From NCBI RefSeq assembly GCF_025127995.1, contig NZ_JAHLYP010000020.1:1-64000 (forward strand): a DNA stretch of 64,000 nucleotides, given 5' to 3'. Positions 9,617 through 18,479 of this stretch are shown here, piece by piece. The notes under the pieces are model-generated. The model was not told the origin of the DNA and searched no databases. It saw nothing but the letters and a program-made list of their open reading frames with translations. Position 1 is the stretch's first letter; the number at the start of each line of letters is the position of its first letter. Both the position numbers and the translations under genes were made by a program. Origin of the DNA: Synechococcus sp. CS-1332 (GTDB lineage Bacteria > Cyanobacteriota > Cyanobacteriia > PCC-6307 > Cyanobiaceae).

Positions 9617-9928
9617 ATGGCTGCCGTTTCCCTCAGCGTCTCCACGGTCAAACCCCTCGGAGATCGCGTCTTCATCAAGGTGTCCGAATCGGAGGAAAAA
9701 ACCGCCGGCGGCATCCTTCTGCCCGACACCGCCAAGGAAAAGCCCCAGGTGGGTGAAGTCGTCCAGATCGGTCCTGGCAAGCGCAACGACGACGGTTCCC
9801 GTCAGGCCCCTGAAGTGGGCGTCGGCGACAAGGTGCTCTACAGCAAGTACGCCGGCACTGACATCAAGCTCGGAACCGACGAGTACGTGCTCCTGTCCGA
9901 GAAGGACATCCTGGCCGTCGTCAACTGA
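9617..9928 (+). CDS. groS: Co-chaperonin GroES
   Basis: A 103-residue co-chaperonin that caps the GroEL ring during folding of cytosolic proteins. Characteristic stretches are [11 protein letters not shown] near the N-terminus, the mobile-loop region [19 protein letters not shown], and [12 protein letters not shown]. The ATG at 9617 gives the standard cyanobacterial N-terminus; an upstream in-frame extension is not conserved in character and would cover the CIRCE element. First gene of the groES-groL operon. Confidence 0.97.
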   Translation: MAAVSLSVSTVKPLGDRVFIKVSESEEKTAGGILLPDTAKEKPQVGEVVQIGPGKRNDDGSRQAPEVGVGDKVLYSKYAGTDIKLGTDEYVLLSEKDILAVVN

Positions 9929-9933
9929 TCTGA

Positions 9934-11619
<1,686 letters not shown>

Positions 11620-11669
11620 TCGCGCCTGCGGTCAGCGTCGGATCCAACCTCCTTCGCTTTCTCCTTCTT

Positions 11670-11695
11670 GCGCCCCTACGGGGGCGCTTTTTTTT
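11670..11695 (+). terminator. Rho-independent terminator after groL
   Basis: GCGCCCC (11670-11676) pairs with GGGGCGC (11681-11687) around a four-base loop and is followed by eight T residues. It ends the groES-groL transcript. Confidence 0.92.
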
Positions 11696-11704
11696 GGCGA
11701 CCGA

Positions 11705-12010
11705 TCAGTCCGGGTCAGGAACAAGGCCGAGATAGAACGGCAACCCAGCATCAACGGCCGCAAGCTCGCTCTCGCTCACCTGGCCGTAGCGGCGCCGGAT
11801 GCGTTGCTTGTCTTGCCAGCCTTGCCCCTGCGACCAGCGCACAGCAACGCCGGCAGAGGGATCAAGCAAGTCGCTGCCAACTTCAGACAAGCCCTCAGCC
11901 CAGGCGGCCAGACCCCATGCAGCGGTGGCGGTGCTGTCGTGATGGGGGGCGGGTCAGCCCCAGGAACACCAATAGCGCTGCTTGATGAGGACGAACCAGG
12001 CGGGCGCCAT
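11705..12010 (-). pseudogene. Interrupted small reading frame (one in-frame TGA)
   Basis: Read from the ATG at 12010, the frame runs 18 codons (MAPAWFVLIKQRYWCSWG), meets a TGA at 11954-11956 and continues in the same frame for about 82 codons to a TGA at 11705. The second part has protein-like composition (Trp, charged and hydrophobic residues well mixed). The downstream part alone could start at the TTG at 11890, giving 61 residues. I recognise no family. It may be a dead gene, a short gene starting at the TTG, or chance. It is the only coding-like signal in the gene-poor stretch 11700-12341. Confidence 0.3.
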
Positions 12011-12341
12011 GGCTGCTGCTGGCGGAAGCACCGGATCCGCCCTCTATCCAGAACGCCAGCGGCTTGTCCTCTCGTCCTGGTCTCGCCCGGAGGCCTGCAG
12101 CCCCTGGCAAAGGGAATGGCTGCCAAGGCCGTTGCGGCTTCATGACACTGGGAGGTGCGCATTTTAAAGAGAGAGATACTTCAGATGTGATCAGCAGTTC
12201 AACTGCATTCTGCTGTTGAACTGCATCAAAAGAAGTCTCTGGCAATCACAGCTACTGCTTGCACTTTCATTCGCTGCCTACCTTGAAGGGAATGGTCCGG
12301 CTGCGTTGTCCGGATGCCAATGCAGCGTTGCCAACGAACAG
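12011..12341. other. Gene-poor stretch before the radical SAM gene
   Basis: No convincing gene is visible on either strand. The sequence is somewhat richer in A and T near 12160-12260, where the promoter of the radical SAM gene probably lies. At 12189-12235 the stretch GCAGTTCAACTGCATT and its neighbour GTTGAACTGCATC form short inverted and direct matches that could fold, but no clear terminator or operator emerges. Confidence 0.4.
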
Positions 12342-13940
12342 ATGAACGCCCTCCTGCTCTATCCCCACTTCCCGAAAACGTTCTGGTCGTTCGACCGGCT
12401 CCTGGCGATGGCCGGCGTGAAGGCCTTCATCCCGCCGCTGGGGATCCTCACCGTGGCGGCCCTGCTGCCGCCGGATTGGAAGCTGCGCTTCCATGACCGG
12501 AACGTGGCTGAGGAATCGGAGGACGACTGGCACTGGTGCGACCTCGTCATCCTCTCGGCGATGCTCGTGCAACGGCAGGATTTCCACCAGCTGATTCGCA
12601 AGGCGGTAGCGATGGGCAAAAAGGTGGCGGTCGGCGGACCCTATCCCACCTCACTGCCGGCCCATGCGCTGGAGTCCGGGGCCCATTACCTGATCCTCGA
12701 TGAGGGCGAGATCACGGTGCCCGCCTTTCTGGAGGCCCTCGAGGATGGCGCAGCCTCGGGGGTGTTCCGGGCCGACCAGAAGCCGGATGTCAGCCTCAGC
12801 CCCAGGCCCCGCTATGACCTGCTGCAGCGTGACGGCTATCTGATGATGGCGGTGCAGTTCTCCCGCGGCTGTCCCTTCAACTGCGAGTTCTGCGACATCA
12901 TCAATCTCTATGGCCGCAAGCCACGGACCAAGCAGAACCACCAGCTGCTGGGGGAACTTCAGACCCTCTACGACCTGGGCTGGCGGGGATCCATCTTCAT
13001 GGTGGATGACAACTTCATCGGCAATCAGCACAACGTCAAGCATCTGCTCCGCGACCTCATTCCCTGGATGCAGGAGCATCGCTACCCCTTCAACTTCCTC
13101 ACTGAAGCCTCTGTGAATCTGGCCGAGCAGCCCGACCTGCTCAAGCTGATGGCCCAGGCCGGCTTCTTCGGGGTCTTCCTGGGCATTGAGACCCCCGACC
13201 AGGACAGTCTCGCGGTCACCCGCAAACAACAGAACACCCGCCATCCCCTTGTGGAGGCCTGCCAGACGATCAACGCGGCGGGGTTGATCATCTACGCCGG
13301 GTTCATTCTCGGCTTCGACGGGGAACGATCAGGGGCCGGAGAGCGTATCGAGGCGTTCGTCGCCGAAACAGCCATTCCCCAGCCGATGCTGGGGATTCTC
13401 CAGGCCCTGCCGAACACGGCCCTGTGGACCCGGCTGGAGCAGGAAGGGCGGCTGCTGCCGGAGGCCGATATCCTCTGCGGCGACCAGAACACCTTGATGA
13501 ATTTCGTACCCACCCGGCCGCTCCAGGAGATCGGCCGCGAGTATGTCCAGGCCTTCTGGCGGATGTACGAACCGACCACCTATCTGGAGCGCTGCCTGCG
13601 CCACTGCCTCGCTATCACGCCCAATCCCCACTGCTCCCAGCAGATGCATGTGCCCCTGGTCAAGGCGGTGCGGCTACTGGCCCTGCTGATCTGGTACCAG
13701 GGCCTGCGCCGCCCTGGGCTGCGCCGCCAGTTCTGGTGGCAACTGCTGCAGATGGGGCGGCAACAACCACGACTGATGGCCCTTTACCTGGGCCTCTGCG
13801 CCGCCGGCGAACACTTCTTCGAGTACCGCCAGCTGGCCCGGGAGCGCATCGGCGACCAGCTGGGCCAGGATCTCCTGGTGCCATCCCCGCCTGTGCCGGA
13901 CGTCAGCGCCAGGGAAGCCGTTCTGGTGGGGGCGGACTGA
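12342..13940 (+). CDS. B12-binding radical SAM protein (HpnP-like / DUF4070 family)
   Basis: A 532-residue protein with an N-terminal cobalamin-binding-type domain (about 1-150; FWSFDRLLAMAG and IPPLGILTVAALLPPDW are typical), a radical SAM core with the cluster motif CPFNCEFC (Cys177, 181, 184), and a C-terminal DUF4070-like helical domain. The family includes HpnP, the hopanoid C-2 methylase, and related B12-dependent methylases. The substrate here cannot be read from sequence, and no hopanoid genes are nearby. I chose the ATG at 12342 because MNALLLYPHFPKTFWSF is the conserved start; the frame is open 126 nt further upstream. It is flanked by the gene-poor region and a small membrane gene on the opposite strand. 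Confidence 0.85.
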   Translation: MNALLLYPHFPKTFWSFDRLLAMAGVKAFIPPLGILTVAALLPPDWKLRFHDRNVAEESEDDWHWCDLVILSAMLVQRQDFHQLIRKAVAMGKKVAVGGPYPTSLPAHALESGAHYLILDEGEITVPAFLEALEDGAASGVFRADQKPDVSLSPRPRYDLLQRDGYLMMAVQFSRGCPFNCEFCDIINLYGRKPRTKQNHQLLGELQTLYDLGWRGSIFMVDDNFIGNQHNVKHLLRDLIPWMQEHRYPFNFLTEASVNLAEQPDLLKLMAQAGFFGVFLGIETPDQDSLAVTRKQQNTRHPLVEACQTINAAGLIIYAGFILGFDGERSGAGERIEAFVAETAIPQPMLGILQALPNTALWTRLEQEGRLLPEADILCGDQNTLMNFVPTRPLQEIGREYVQAFWRMYEPTTYLERCLRHCLAITPNPHCSQQMHVPLVKAVRLLALLIWYQGLRRPGLRRQFWWQLLQMGRQQPRLMALYLGLCAAGEHFFEYRQLARERIGDQLGQDLLVPSPPVPDVSAREAVLVGAD

Positions 13941-13957
13941 CCCACGACGCCTGGGGC

Positions 13958-14158
13958 TCAGCGCCCCAACAGAGCCCGCAGCAGGCTCAGTCCGATCAGC
14001 AGCCCAAAGCCGATGTTCCAGAGCATGGCGTCGCGACCGGAGAGGGCGGCGAGCCAGCCGGGCAGGCGGCCGCGGCGCTGCTCCAGCAGCAGGGTGAAGC
14101 CCAGCAGCAGCAGGAGCGGAACCCCCAGGGCAATCAGCAGCGCAGGCAACGGGGCCAT
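13958..14158 (-). CDS. Small two-TM membrane protein
   Basis: A 66-residue protein with two hydrophobic segments (about residues 4-25, Leu-rich, and 46-63) linked by EQRRGRLPGWLAALSGRD. No function can be assigned. It is the last gene of the minus-strand run secG-msrB-this gene, 19 nt after msrB, and converges on the radical SAM gene. The composition and the tidy spacing argue that it is real. Confidence 0.6.
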   Translation of the reverse strand: MAPLPALLIALGVPLLLLLGFTLLLEQRRGRLPGWLAALSGRDAMLWNIGFGLLIGLSLLRALLGR

Positions 14159-14177
14159 GGTGGGGGGAGGCGGTGCC

Positions 14178-14681
14178 TCAGCTCCCCGGCACGAAGGCCA
14201 GGGCCACGCCGTTGTTGCAGTAGCGCTTGCCGGTGGGCTTGGGTCCGTCGTCGAACACGTGGCCCTGGTGGCCGCCGCAGCGGCGGCAGTGGTACTCGGT
14301 GCGCGGCAGGATCAGCTTGAAGTCGGTCTTGGTGACCACCGCCTTGGGCAGAGGTTGCCAGAAGCTGGGCCAGCCGGTGCCGGAGTCGAACTTGGTGGTT
14401 GAGGCAAACAGGGGCAGGCGACAGCCGGCACAGACGTAGCTGCCGCTGCGCTTCTCGTTGTTGAGCGGGCTGCTGAAGGGGCGCTCGGTGCCCTCATTGC
14501 GCAGCACGGCATAGGCCGCCGGACTGAGGCGCTTCTTCCATTCCGCCGGGCTGAACTGCCAGGCGGGGTCGGTGGCCTTCGCCGCCGCCAGGGCCTTCGA
14601 GACCGGCAGGAAGGGCAGCAGCCCCGCCAGGGGCGCCCCCACCCGGGCCAGCAGGCTTGAGAGAAAGTTGCGGCGATCCAT
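14178..14681 (-). CDS. msrB: Peptide-methionine (R)-S-oxide reductase, exported (Tat-type signal)
   Basis: A 167-residue MsrB that reduces the R epimer of methionine sulfoxide in proteins. The zinc site is made by CAGC and CRRC, FDSGTGWPSF is the family signature, and the catalytic Cys is in RYCNNG near the C-terminus. The N-terminus MDRRNFLSSLL plus a hydrophobic stretch looks like a twin-arginine export signal, placing the enzyme in the periplasm or thylakoid lumen. It follows secG by 5 nt. The window also carries an msrA with a signal peptide, so both stereoisomers can be repaired outside the cytosol. Confidence 0.93.
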   Translation of the reverse strand: MDRRNFLSSLLARVGAPLAGLLPFLPVSKALAAAKATDPAWQFSPAEWKKRLSPAAYAVLRNEGTERPFSSPLNNEKRSGSYVCAGCRLPLFASTTKFDSGTGWPSFWQPLPKAVVTKTDFKLILPRTEYHCRRCGGHQGHVFDDGPKPTGKRYCNNGVALAFVPGS

Positions 14682-14686
14682 GCGTC

Positions 14687-14917
14687 TCAGCCCAGCCAGC
14701 CGGCGCTCAGCACCACCGCCAGCCCCAGGAACAGGGACAGCAGGGTCCAGGTGATGCGGTTGAGGGTGTTCTCGGCGCTGCGGGCGCTGCTGAACATCGA
14801 GCCGCCGCTGGAGGCCAGCCCCCCCATGCCGTCGCCCTTGGGGCTATGCAGCAGAACGGAGATGATCAGCAGGGCGCCGCTGAGCATCCACAGGGAGGAG
14901 ACGATGTTCTTGACCAT
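14687..14917 (-). CDS. secG: Preprotein translocase subunit SecG
   Basis: A 76-residue SecG, the small two-helix subunit of the SecYEG channel. Helix 1 is SLWMLSGALLIISVLLHS, followed by the conserved loop PKGDGMGGLASSGGSMFSS and SAENTLNRITW leading into helix 2. Length and loop are typical. It follows gpmI by 32 nt; linkage of gpmI with secG is common in cyanobacteria. Confidence 0.96.
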   Translation of the reverse strand: MVKNIVSSLWMLSGALLIISVLLHSPKGDGMGGLASSGGSMFSSARSAENTLNRITWTLLSLFLGLAVVLSAGWLG

Positions 14918-14949
14918 GGAGCCAGACTAGCCGTCCCCGATGCGGCCCT

Positions 14950-16620
14950 TCAAGCGCCGAGGGTCTGGGGGATTCGGGCGGCGGGAGCGGAGGCGGGCAC
15001 CACCAGGGAGGTGCCGGTCATGCGGGCCGGCTTGGGCAGACCCAGGATCTCCAGCAGGGTGGGGGCGATGTCGGCCAGGCCGCCATGCTCGCGCAGGGTG
15101 ACGTCGTTGCCGTGGCCTTCCAGTTTGCGCTTTTCACCCTCCACCAGGATCACCGGCACGGGGTTGGTGGTGTGGGCGGTCCAGGGGAGCCCGTCGGGGC
15201 CCTGCATCACTTCGGCGTTGCCATGGTCGGCCGTGATCAGAAGGGTGCCGCCCATGCGGGTGGTGGCCTCCACCAGGCGGCCCACGCAGCGGTCGACCAT
15301 GGCGATGGCTTCGGTGGCAGCTTCCATCTGGCCGGTATGGCCCACCATGTCGGGGTTGGCGTAGTTGATCACCACCAGGGAGTAGATCCCCTTGGCGATG
15401 GCGGCGATGCAGCTGTCAGTGAGCTTCTCGGCCGACATGGCCGGGGCCATGTCGTAGGTGGCCACCCGGGGGGAAGGCACCAGGTGGCGCTCCTCACCGG
15501 GGAAGGCCTGCTCGATGCCACCGTTCATGAAATAGGTGACGTGGGGGTACTTCTCGGTTTCGGCGGTGCGGAACTGCCGCAGGCCGTGGTCGGAGACCAC
15601 CTGGCCCAGAAGACCATCGAGGGATTCGGGGGGGAAGGCCACCGCCACCGGCAGGCCCTGTTCGTACTGGGTGAACGTGACGACGTGGAGGGGGCCGATC
15701 CACTGGCGCGGGAAGCCGTCGAAGTCCGGCAGCACCAAGGCGCGCATCAACTGGCGCACCCGGTCGGGGCGGAAGTTGAAGCAGACCAGGCCGTCGCCGC
15801 TCTCCAGCAGTCCCTCGGCGAGGCGCACCGGCTCGAGGAACTCGTCGGTGATGCCCTCCGCATAGGAGCCCTGCAGCACCTCCGCTGGGGTGAGGAGGCA
15901 GATCTCGGACGGCTCGGTGAGCAGCCGGAAAGCCTTCTCCGTGCGCTCCCAGCGCTGGTCGCGGTCCATGGCCCAGTAGCGGCCGCAGAGGGTGGCGATC
16001 CGCCCCACGCCTGCTTCTTCGATCATGGCCTGAAGGCGGGCCAGATAGCCGGGGCCGCCATGGGGGGCCGAGTCACGGCCGTCGGTGACCACGTGCACCA
16101 GCACGTCGCTGAGGCCGCGGCCGGCCGCCCAGCGCAGCAGCCCTCCGAGATGGTCGATGTGGCTGTGGACGCCGCCATCGGAGCAGAGGCCGATCAGATG
16201 CAGGGGGCGGCCGCTGGCCACCAGCGTGTCGCCCAGGTCGTTGAGGGCCTGATTGCCGGCGATGGTGCCGCTGCGCACCGCCTGGCCGATCCGCACCAGC
16301 TCCTGGCGGATGATCCGGCCGGAGCCGATGGTGAGATGGCCCACTTCCGAGTTGCCCATCTGATGGTCGGGCAGGCCGACGGCAGCGCCGCTGGCTTCGA
16401 TGAGGGTGTGCGGATAGGCGTGCCAGAGGGCGTCCATCACCGGTGTATCGGCCGCCCTGACAGCGTTGTGGTCGCTCTCGTGGCTGTAGCCCCAACCATC
16501 AAGGATGGCCAGGACCATCGGAGCTACGGGGGCAGCCGCCTCGCAGGAAACCCGTTCGGCTTTGCCGTTGGCGGACTGCTTCTGGGAGGGAACTGCGGTC
16601 ACCAGAGAGAAATACTGCAC
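14950..16620 (-). CDS. gpmI: 2,3-bisphosphoglycerate-independent phosphoglycerate mutase
   Basis: Interconverts 3- and 2-phosphoglycerate in glycolysis, using two Mn ions and an active-site Ser. Key segments are ILDGWGY at the N-terminal metal site, MGNSEVGH with the catalytic serine, [10 protein letters not shown], and TADHGNAE near the C-terminus. The start is uncertain: GTG at 16620 gives 556 residues, GTG at 16602 gives 550, and ATG at 16518 gives 522 but would cut an alignable APVAP stretch. It is divergent from pyrR. Confidence 0.95.
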   Translation of the reverse strand: MQYFSLVTAVPSQKQSANGKAERVSCEAAAPVAPMVLAILDGWGYSHESDHNAVRAADTPVMDALWHAYPHTLIEASGAAVGLPDHQMGNSEVGHLTIGSGRIIRQELVRIGQAVRSGTIAGNQALNDLGDTLVASGRPLHLIGLCSDGGVHSHIDHLGGLLRWAAGRGLSDVLVHVVTDGRDSAPHGGPGYLARLQAMIEEAGVGRIATLCGRYWAMDRDQRWERTEKAFRLLTEPSEICLLTPAEVLQGSYAEGITDEFLEPVRLAEGLLESGDGLVCFNFRPDRVRQLMRALVLPDFDGFPRQWIGPLHVVTFTQYEQGLPVAVAFPPESLDGLLGQVVSDHGLRQFRTAETEKYPHVTYFMNGGIEQAFPGEERHLVPSPRVATYDMAPAMSAEKLTDSCIAAIAKGIYSLVVINYANPDMVGHTGQMEAATEAIAMVDRCVGRLVEATTRMGGTLLITADHGNAEVMQGPDGLPWTAHTTNPVPVILVEGEKRKLEGHGNDVTLREHGGLADIAPTLLEILGLPKPARMTGTSLVVPASAPAARIPQTLGA

Positions 16621-16647
16621 GTTTCAACACAAAACCAACCTACAGCG

Positions 16648-16660
16648 CTTCCCTGGGAAG
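16648..16660. promoter_or_regulatory. 13-nt perfect palindrome between gpmI and pyrR
   Basis: CTTCCC-T-GGGAAG lies in the 91-bp divergent region between the gpmI and pyrR starts. It has the form of an operator for a dimeric regulator. No known consensus is matched, and with no nearby relatives this may be chance. Confidence 0.3.
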
Positions 16661-16711
16661 GCGTTCTTCCGGCCGGGATGCGTCAGGCTTTGGTTACACG
16701 TCATACGTTTC

Positions 16712-17272
16712 ATGGCCAGGCCCATGGCCGGTCCGGCACCCACGGACCGGTTGGAACTGCTCTCCGCCCAGGACCTGGGACGCACCCTCGACAGGCTCGC
16801 CTCCCAGGTGCTGGAGGCCGTGGCCGACAGCCAGGACCTCGTGCTGCTCGGCATCCCCACCCGTGGCGTGGCCCTGGCGCGGGTGCTGGCCGGACGGCTG
16901 GAGGCGATCTGCGGCCATCCCATCGCCCACGGCAGCCTCGATCCCACCTTCCACCGCGATGACCTGGAGCGGGTGGGCACCCGGCTGGTGGAGGCCACCC
17001 AGCTGCCGGTGCCCGTGGACGGCCGTCAGGTCGTGCTCGTCGATGATGTGATCTTCACCGGCCGCACGGTGCGGGCCGCCCTGGAGGCCCTGCAGGCCTG
17101 GGGACGTCCCCGCCGGGTGGGGCTGCTGGTGATGGTGGACCGGGGCCACCGGGAAGTGCCGATCCAGCCCGATTACTGTGGCCGGGTGGTGCCCACCGCC
17201 CGCCACGAGACCATCCAGCTCTGCCTCCAGGCCATCGATGGGGAGGAGGGGGTCTACCTGCTGCGGGACTGA
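16712..17272 (+). CDS. pyrR: PyrR-type pyrimidine regulator / uracil phosphoribosyltransferase
   Basis: A 186-residue type I phosphoribosyltransferase. The PRPP-binding motif VVLVDDVIFTGRT is clear, GIPTRGVALA is the conserved loop near the N-terminus, and VDRGHREVPIQPDYCG matches PyrR rather than generic Upp. PyrR attenuates pyr mRNAs in some bacteria and also converts uracil to UMP. No pyr operon and no attenuator is visible here, so in this organism it may act mainly as an enzyme. A second ATG at 16724 is possible. pyrF is 45 kb away in this window, not linked. Confidence 0.9.
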   Translation: MARPMAGPAPTDRLELLSAQDLGRTLDRLASQVLEAVADSQDLVLLGIPTRGVALARVLAGRLEAICGHPIAHGSLDPTFHRDDLERVGTRLVEATQLPVPVDGRQVVLVDDVIFTGRTVRAALEALQAWGRPRRVGLLVMVDRGHREVPIQPDYCGRVVPTARHETIQLCLQAIDGEEGVYLLRD

Positions 17273-17293
17273 AGCGGCCTCAGACAAGGGATG

Positions 17294-17539
17294 TCAGACG
17301 GTGGCCAATTCGTCCTCGCGGAAGTGGGCGCGGAATTTGCCGAAGGCCACCACCACCGGCAGGTTCGGACTGATGGGGCGACCCTTCCAGTCATTGAGGA
17401 CGTTGAACACCTCTCCCTGCTGTCCTTCCATGTCGAAGGCCTCGCCCCGGTGCTGGGGGTGGTTGTAGATGACCACGCTGCTGCTCACCTTGACCTGATC
17501 ACCTGGCTGCATGTCCACCGGGACGCTCTGCGGGGTCAT
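17294..17539 (-). CDS. ftrV: Ferredoxin-thioredoxin reductase, variable (alpha) chain
   Basis: An 81-residue small barrel protein that forms the non-catalytic half of the heterodimeric reductase passing electrons from photoreduced ferredoxin to thioredoxins. Diagnostic sequence: KVSSSVVIYNHPQHRGEAFD, GRPISPNLPVVV and the C-terminal KFRAHFREDEL. A shorter start at the ATG at 17512 (MQPGDQV) fits the conserved core equally well. Its redox partner, a ferredoxin, is also encoded in this window at 27693-27992. Confidence 0.93.
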   Translation of the reverse strand: MTPQSVPVDMQPGDQVKVSSSVVIYNHPQHRGEAFDMEGQQGEVFNVLNDWKGRPISPNLPVVVAFGKFRAHFREDELATV

Positions 17540-17551
17540 CCTGTCATGGGC

Positions 17552-18406
17552 TCAACGCTGGCAGGCGCTTTCCGGCCCGGCCTCGACCACCCTCCCGCCC
17601 AGCTCCTTGCAGGCCGCCTGGAACGCCTGCCACTCGTCCATGCCGGCGGCGATGCGGCGCTGCACCAGGCCATCCAGCTTCTCGCCGGAGACCGTGTGGG
17701 GCAGGGAGCCGTGGCTGTCGTGCTCCCGGTCCTTGCCCTTGAGCTGGTCGAGGCCCTTTTTCACCTCCTGCCGCAGGGGCTCGCTCTGCTGGCGCCACCA
17801 GGGGTGGTCGAGGCGGTTGAGGCTGTCAAGCGCCTCCCACCAGCGCTTCTGTTTCACGAGCAGGGTCGCCCGCTCCAGCTGGGAGCGGTTGCGGTTCCAG
17901 ATCTCCTGGAGGTCGTCGCCCATGGAACTGCCATCGTCCTTGCGCTCCTCGCCCAGGGGCGTAAGCGCCGCCAGAGCCCCCGGCAGATCACCGGCCTGGA
18001 AGCGGTTCATCGCCATGGCCCGCAGCTGGCGCTGCCAACGGGCGAGCCGTTCCCGGTCGGCGGGGGTGCCGGCCCTGGAGTTGATCACCTGGCGCTGCAG
18101 GCGCAGGGCCTCGCTCCAGTTCTCCTGGCCCCAGAGCTGGTCGGCCTTGGCCCGCAAGCACCGGCCCCGGTCGAAGGGGGAGCGGCCGGGCAGCCAGCTG
18201 AGGGCGGCCAGCTGTTCGCTGTAGCGCAGACAGTCGTCGAGACGGCCGGTGGCGGAGGCCTGCTCCAGGCGCACGGGCAGTTGGCGCTCCCACCAGTAAC
18301 CCAGACCGATGGCCGCGGCGACCGAACCCAGGGTGATGGCCAGCCAGAAGCGGGGCAGTCTGTGCCGGCGAAGGGCCAAGGGGGGAGAAGCGGGGCGGTT
18401 CTCCAT
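17552..18406 (-). CDS. Membrane-anchored helical protein downstream of the Hsp70-like gene
   Basis: A 284-residue protein with a single N-terminal transmembrane helix (about residues 19-36, WLAITLGSVAAAIGLGYWW) and a long Trp-rich helical domain with a repeating pattern (DCLRYSEQLAALSWLPG, ALRLQRQVI, RWWEALDSLNRL) that resembles TPR-like helical pairs. The C-terminal 50 residues are charged. It is 73 nt downstream of the Hsp70-like gene on the same strand, so the two may act together, for example as a membrane-tethered co-chaperone (inference). I recognise no named family. Confidence 0.65.
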   Translation of the reverse strand: MENRPASPPLALRRHRLPRFWLAITLGSVAAAIGLGYWWERQLPVRLEQASATGRLDDCLRYSEQLAALSWLPGRSPFDRGRCLRAKADQLWGQENWSEALRLQRQVINSRAGTPADRERLARWQRQLRAMAMNRFQAGDLPGALAALTPLGEERKDDGSSMGDDLQEIWNRNRSQLERATLLVKQKRWWEALDSLNRLDHPWWRQQSEPLRQEVKKGLDQLKGKDREHDSHGSLPHTVSGEKLDGLVQRRIAAGMDEWQAFQAACKELGGRVVEAGPESACQR

Positions 18407-18479
18407 CCGTTGTATGCAACGGCGGCCACCGGCGCCCGGTCGCGGGGGCAGCCTGGTCGGCGTCCACCGCCCCTGCCCT

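Noticed and set aside
11954-11956. In-frame TGA considered as a selenocysteine codon
   Set aside because: No selenocysteine insertion element or selenoprotein family resemblance is visible, and cyanobacteria of this type are not known for the pathway.
15085-16962. Plus-strand frame of about 625 codons across gpmI and into pyrR
   Set aside because: Antisense to gpmI and out of frame with pyrR, no domain seen.
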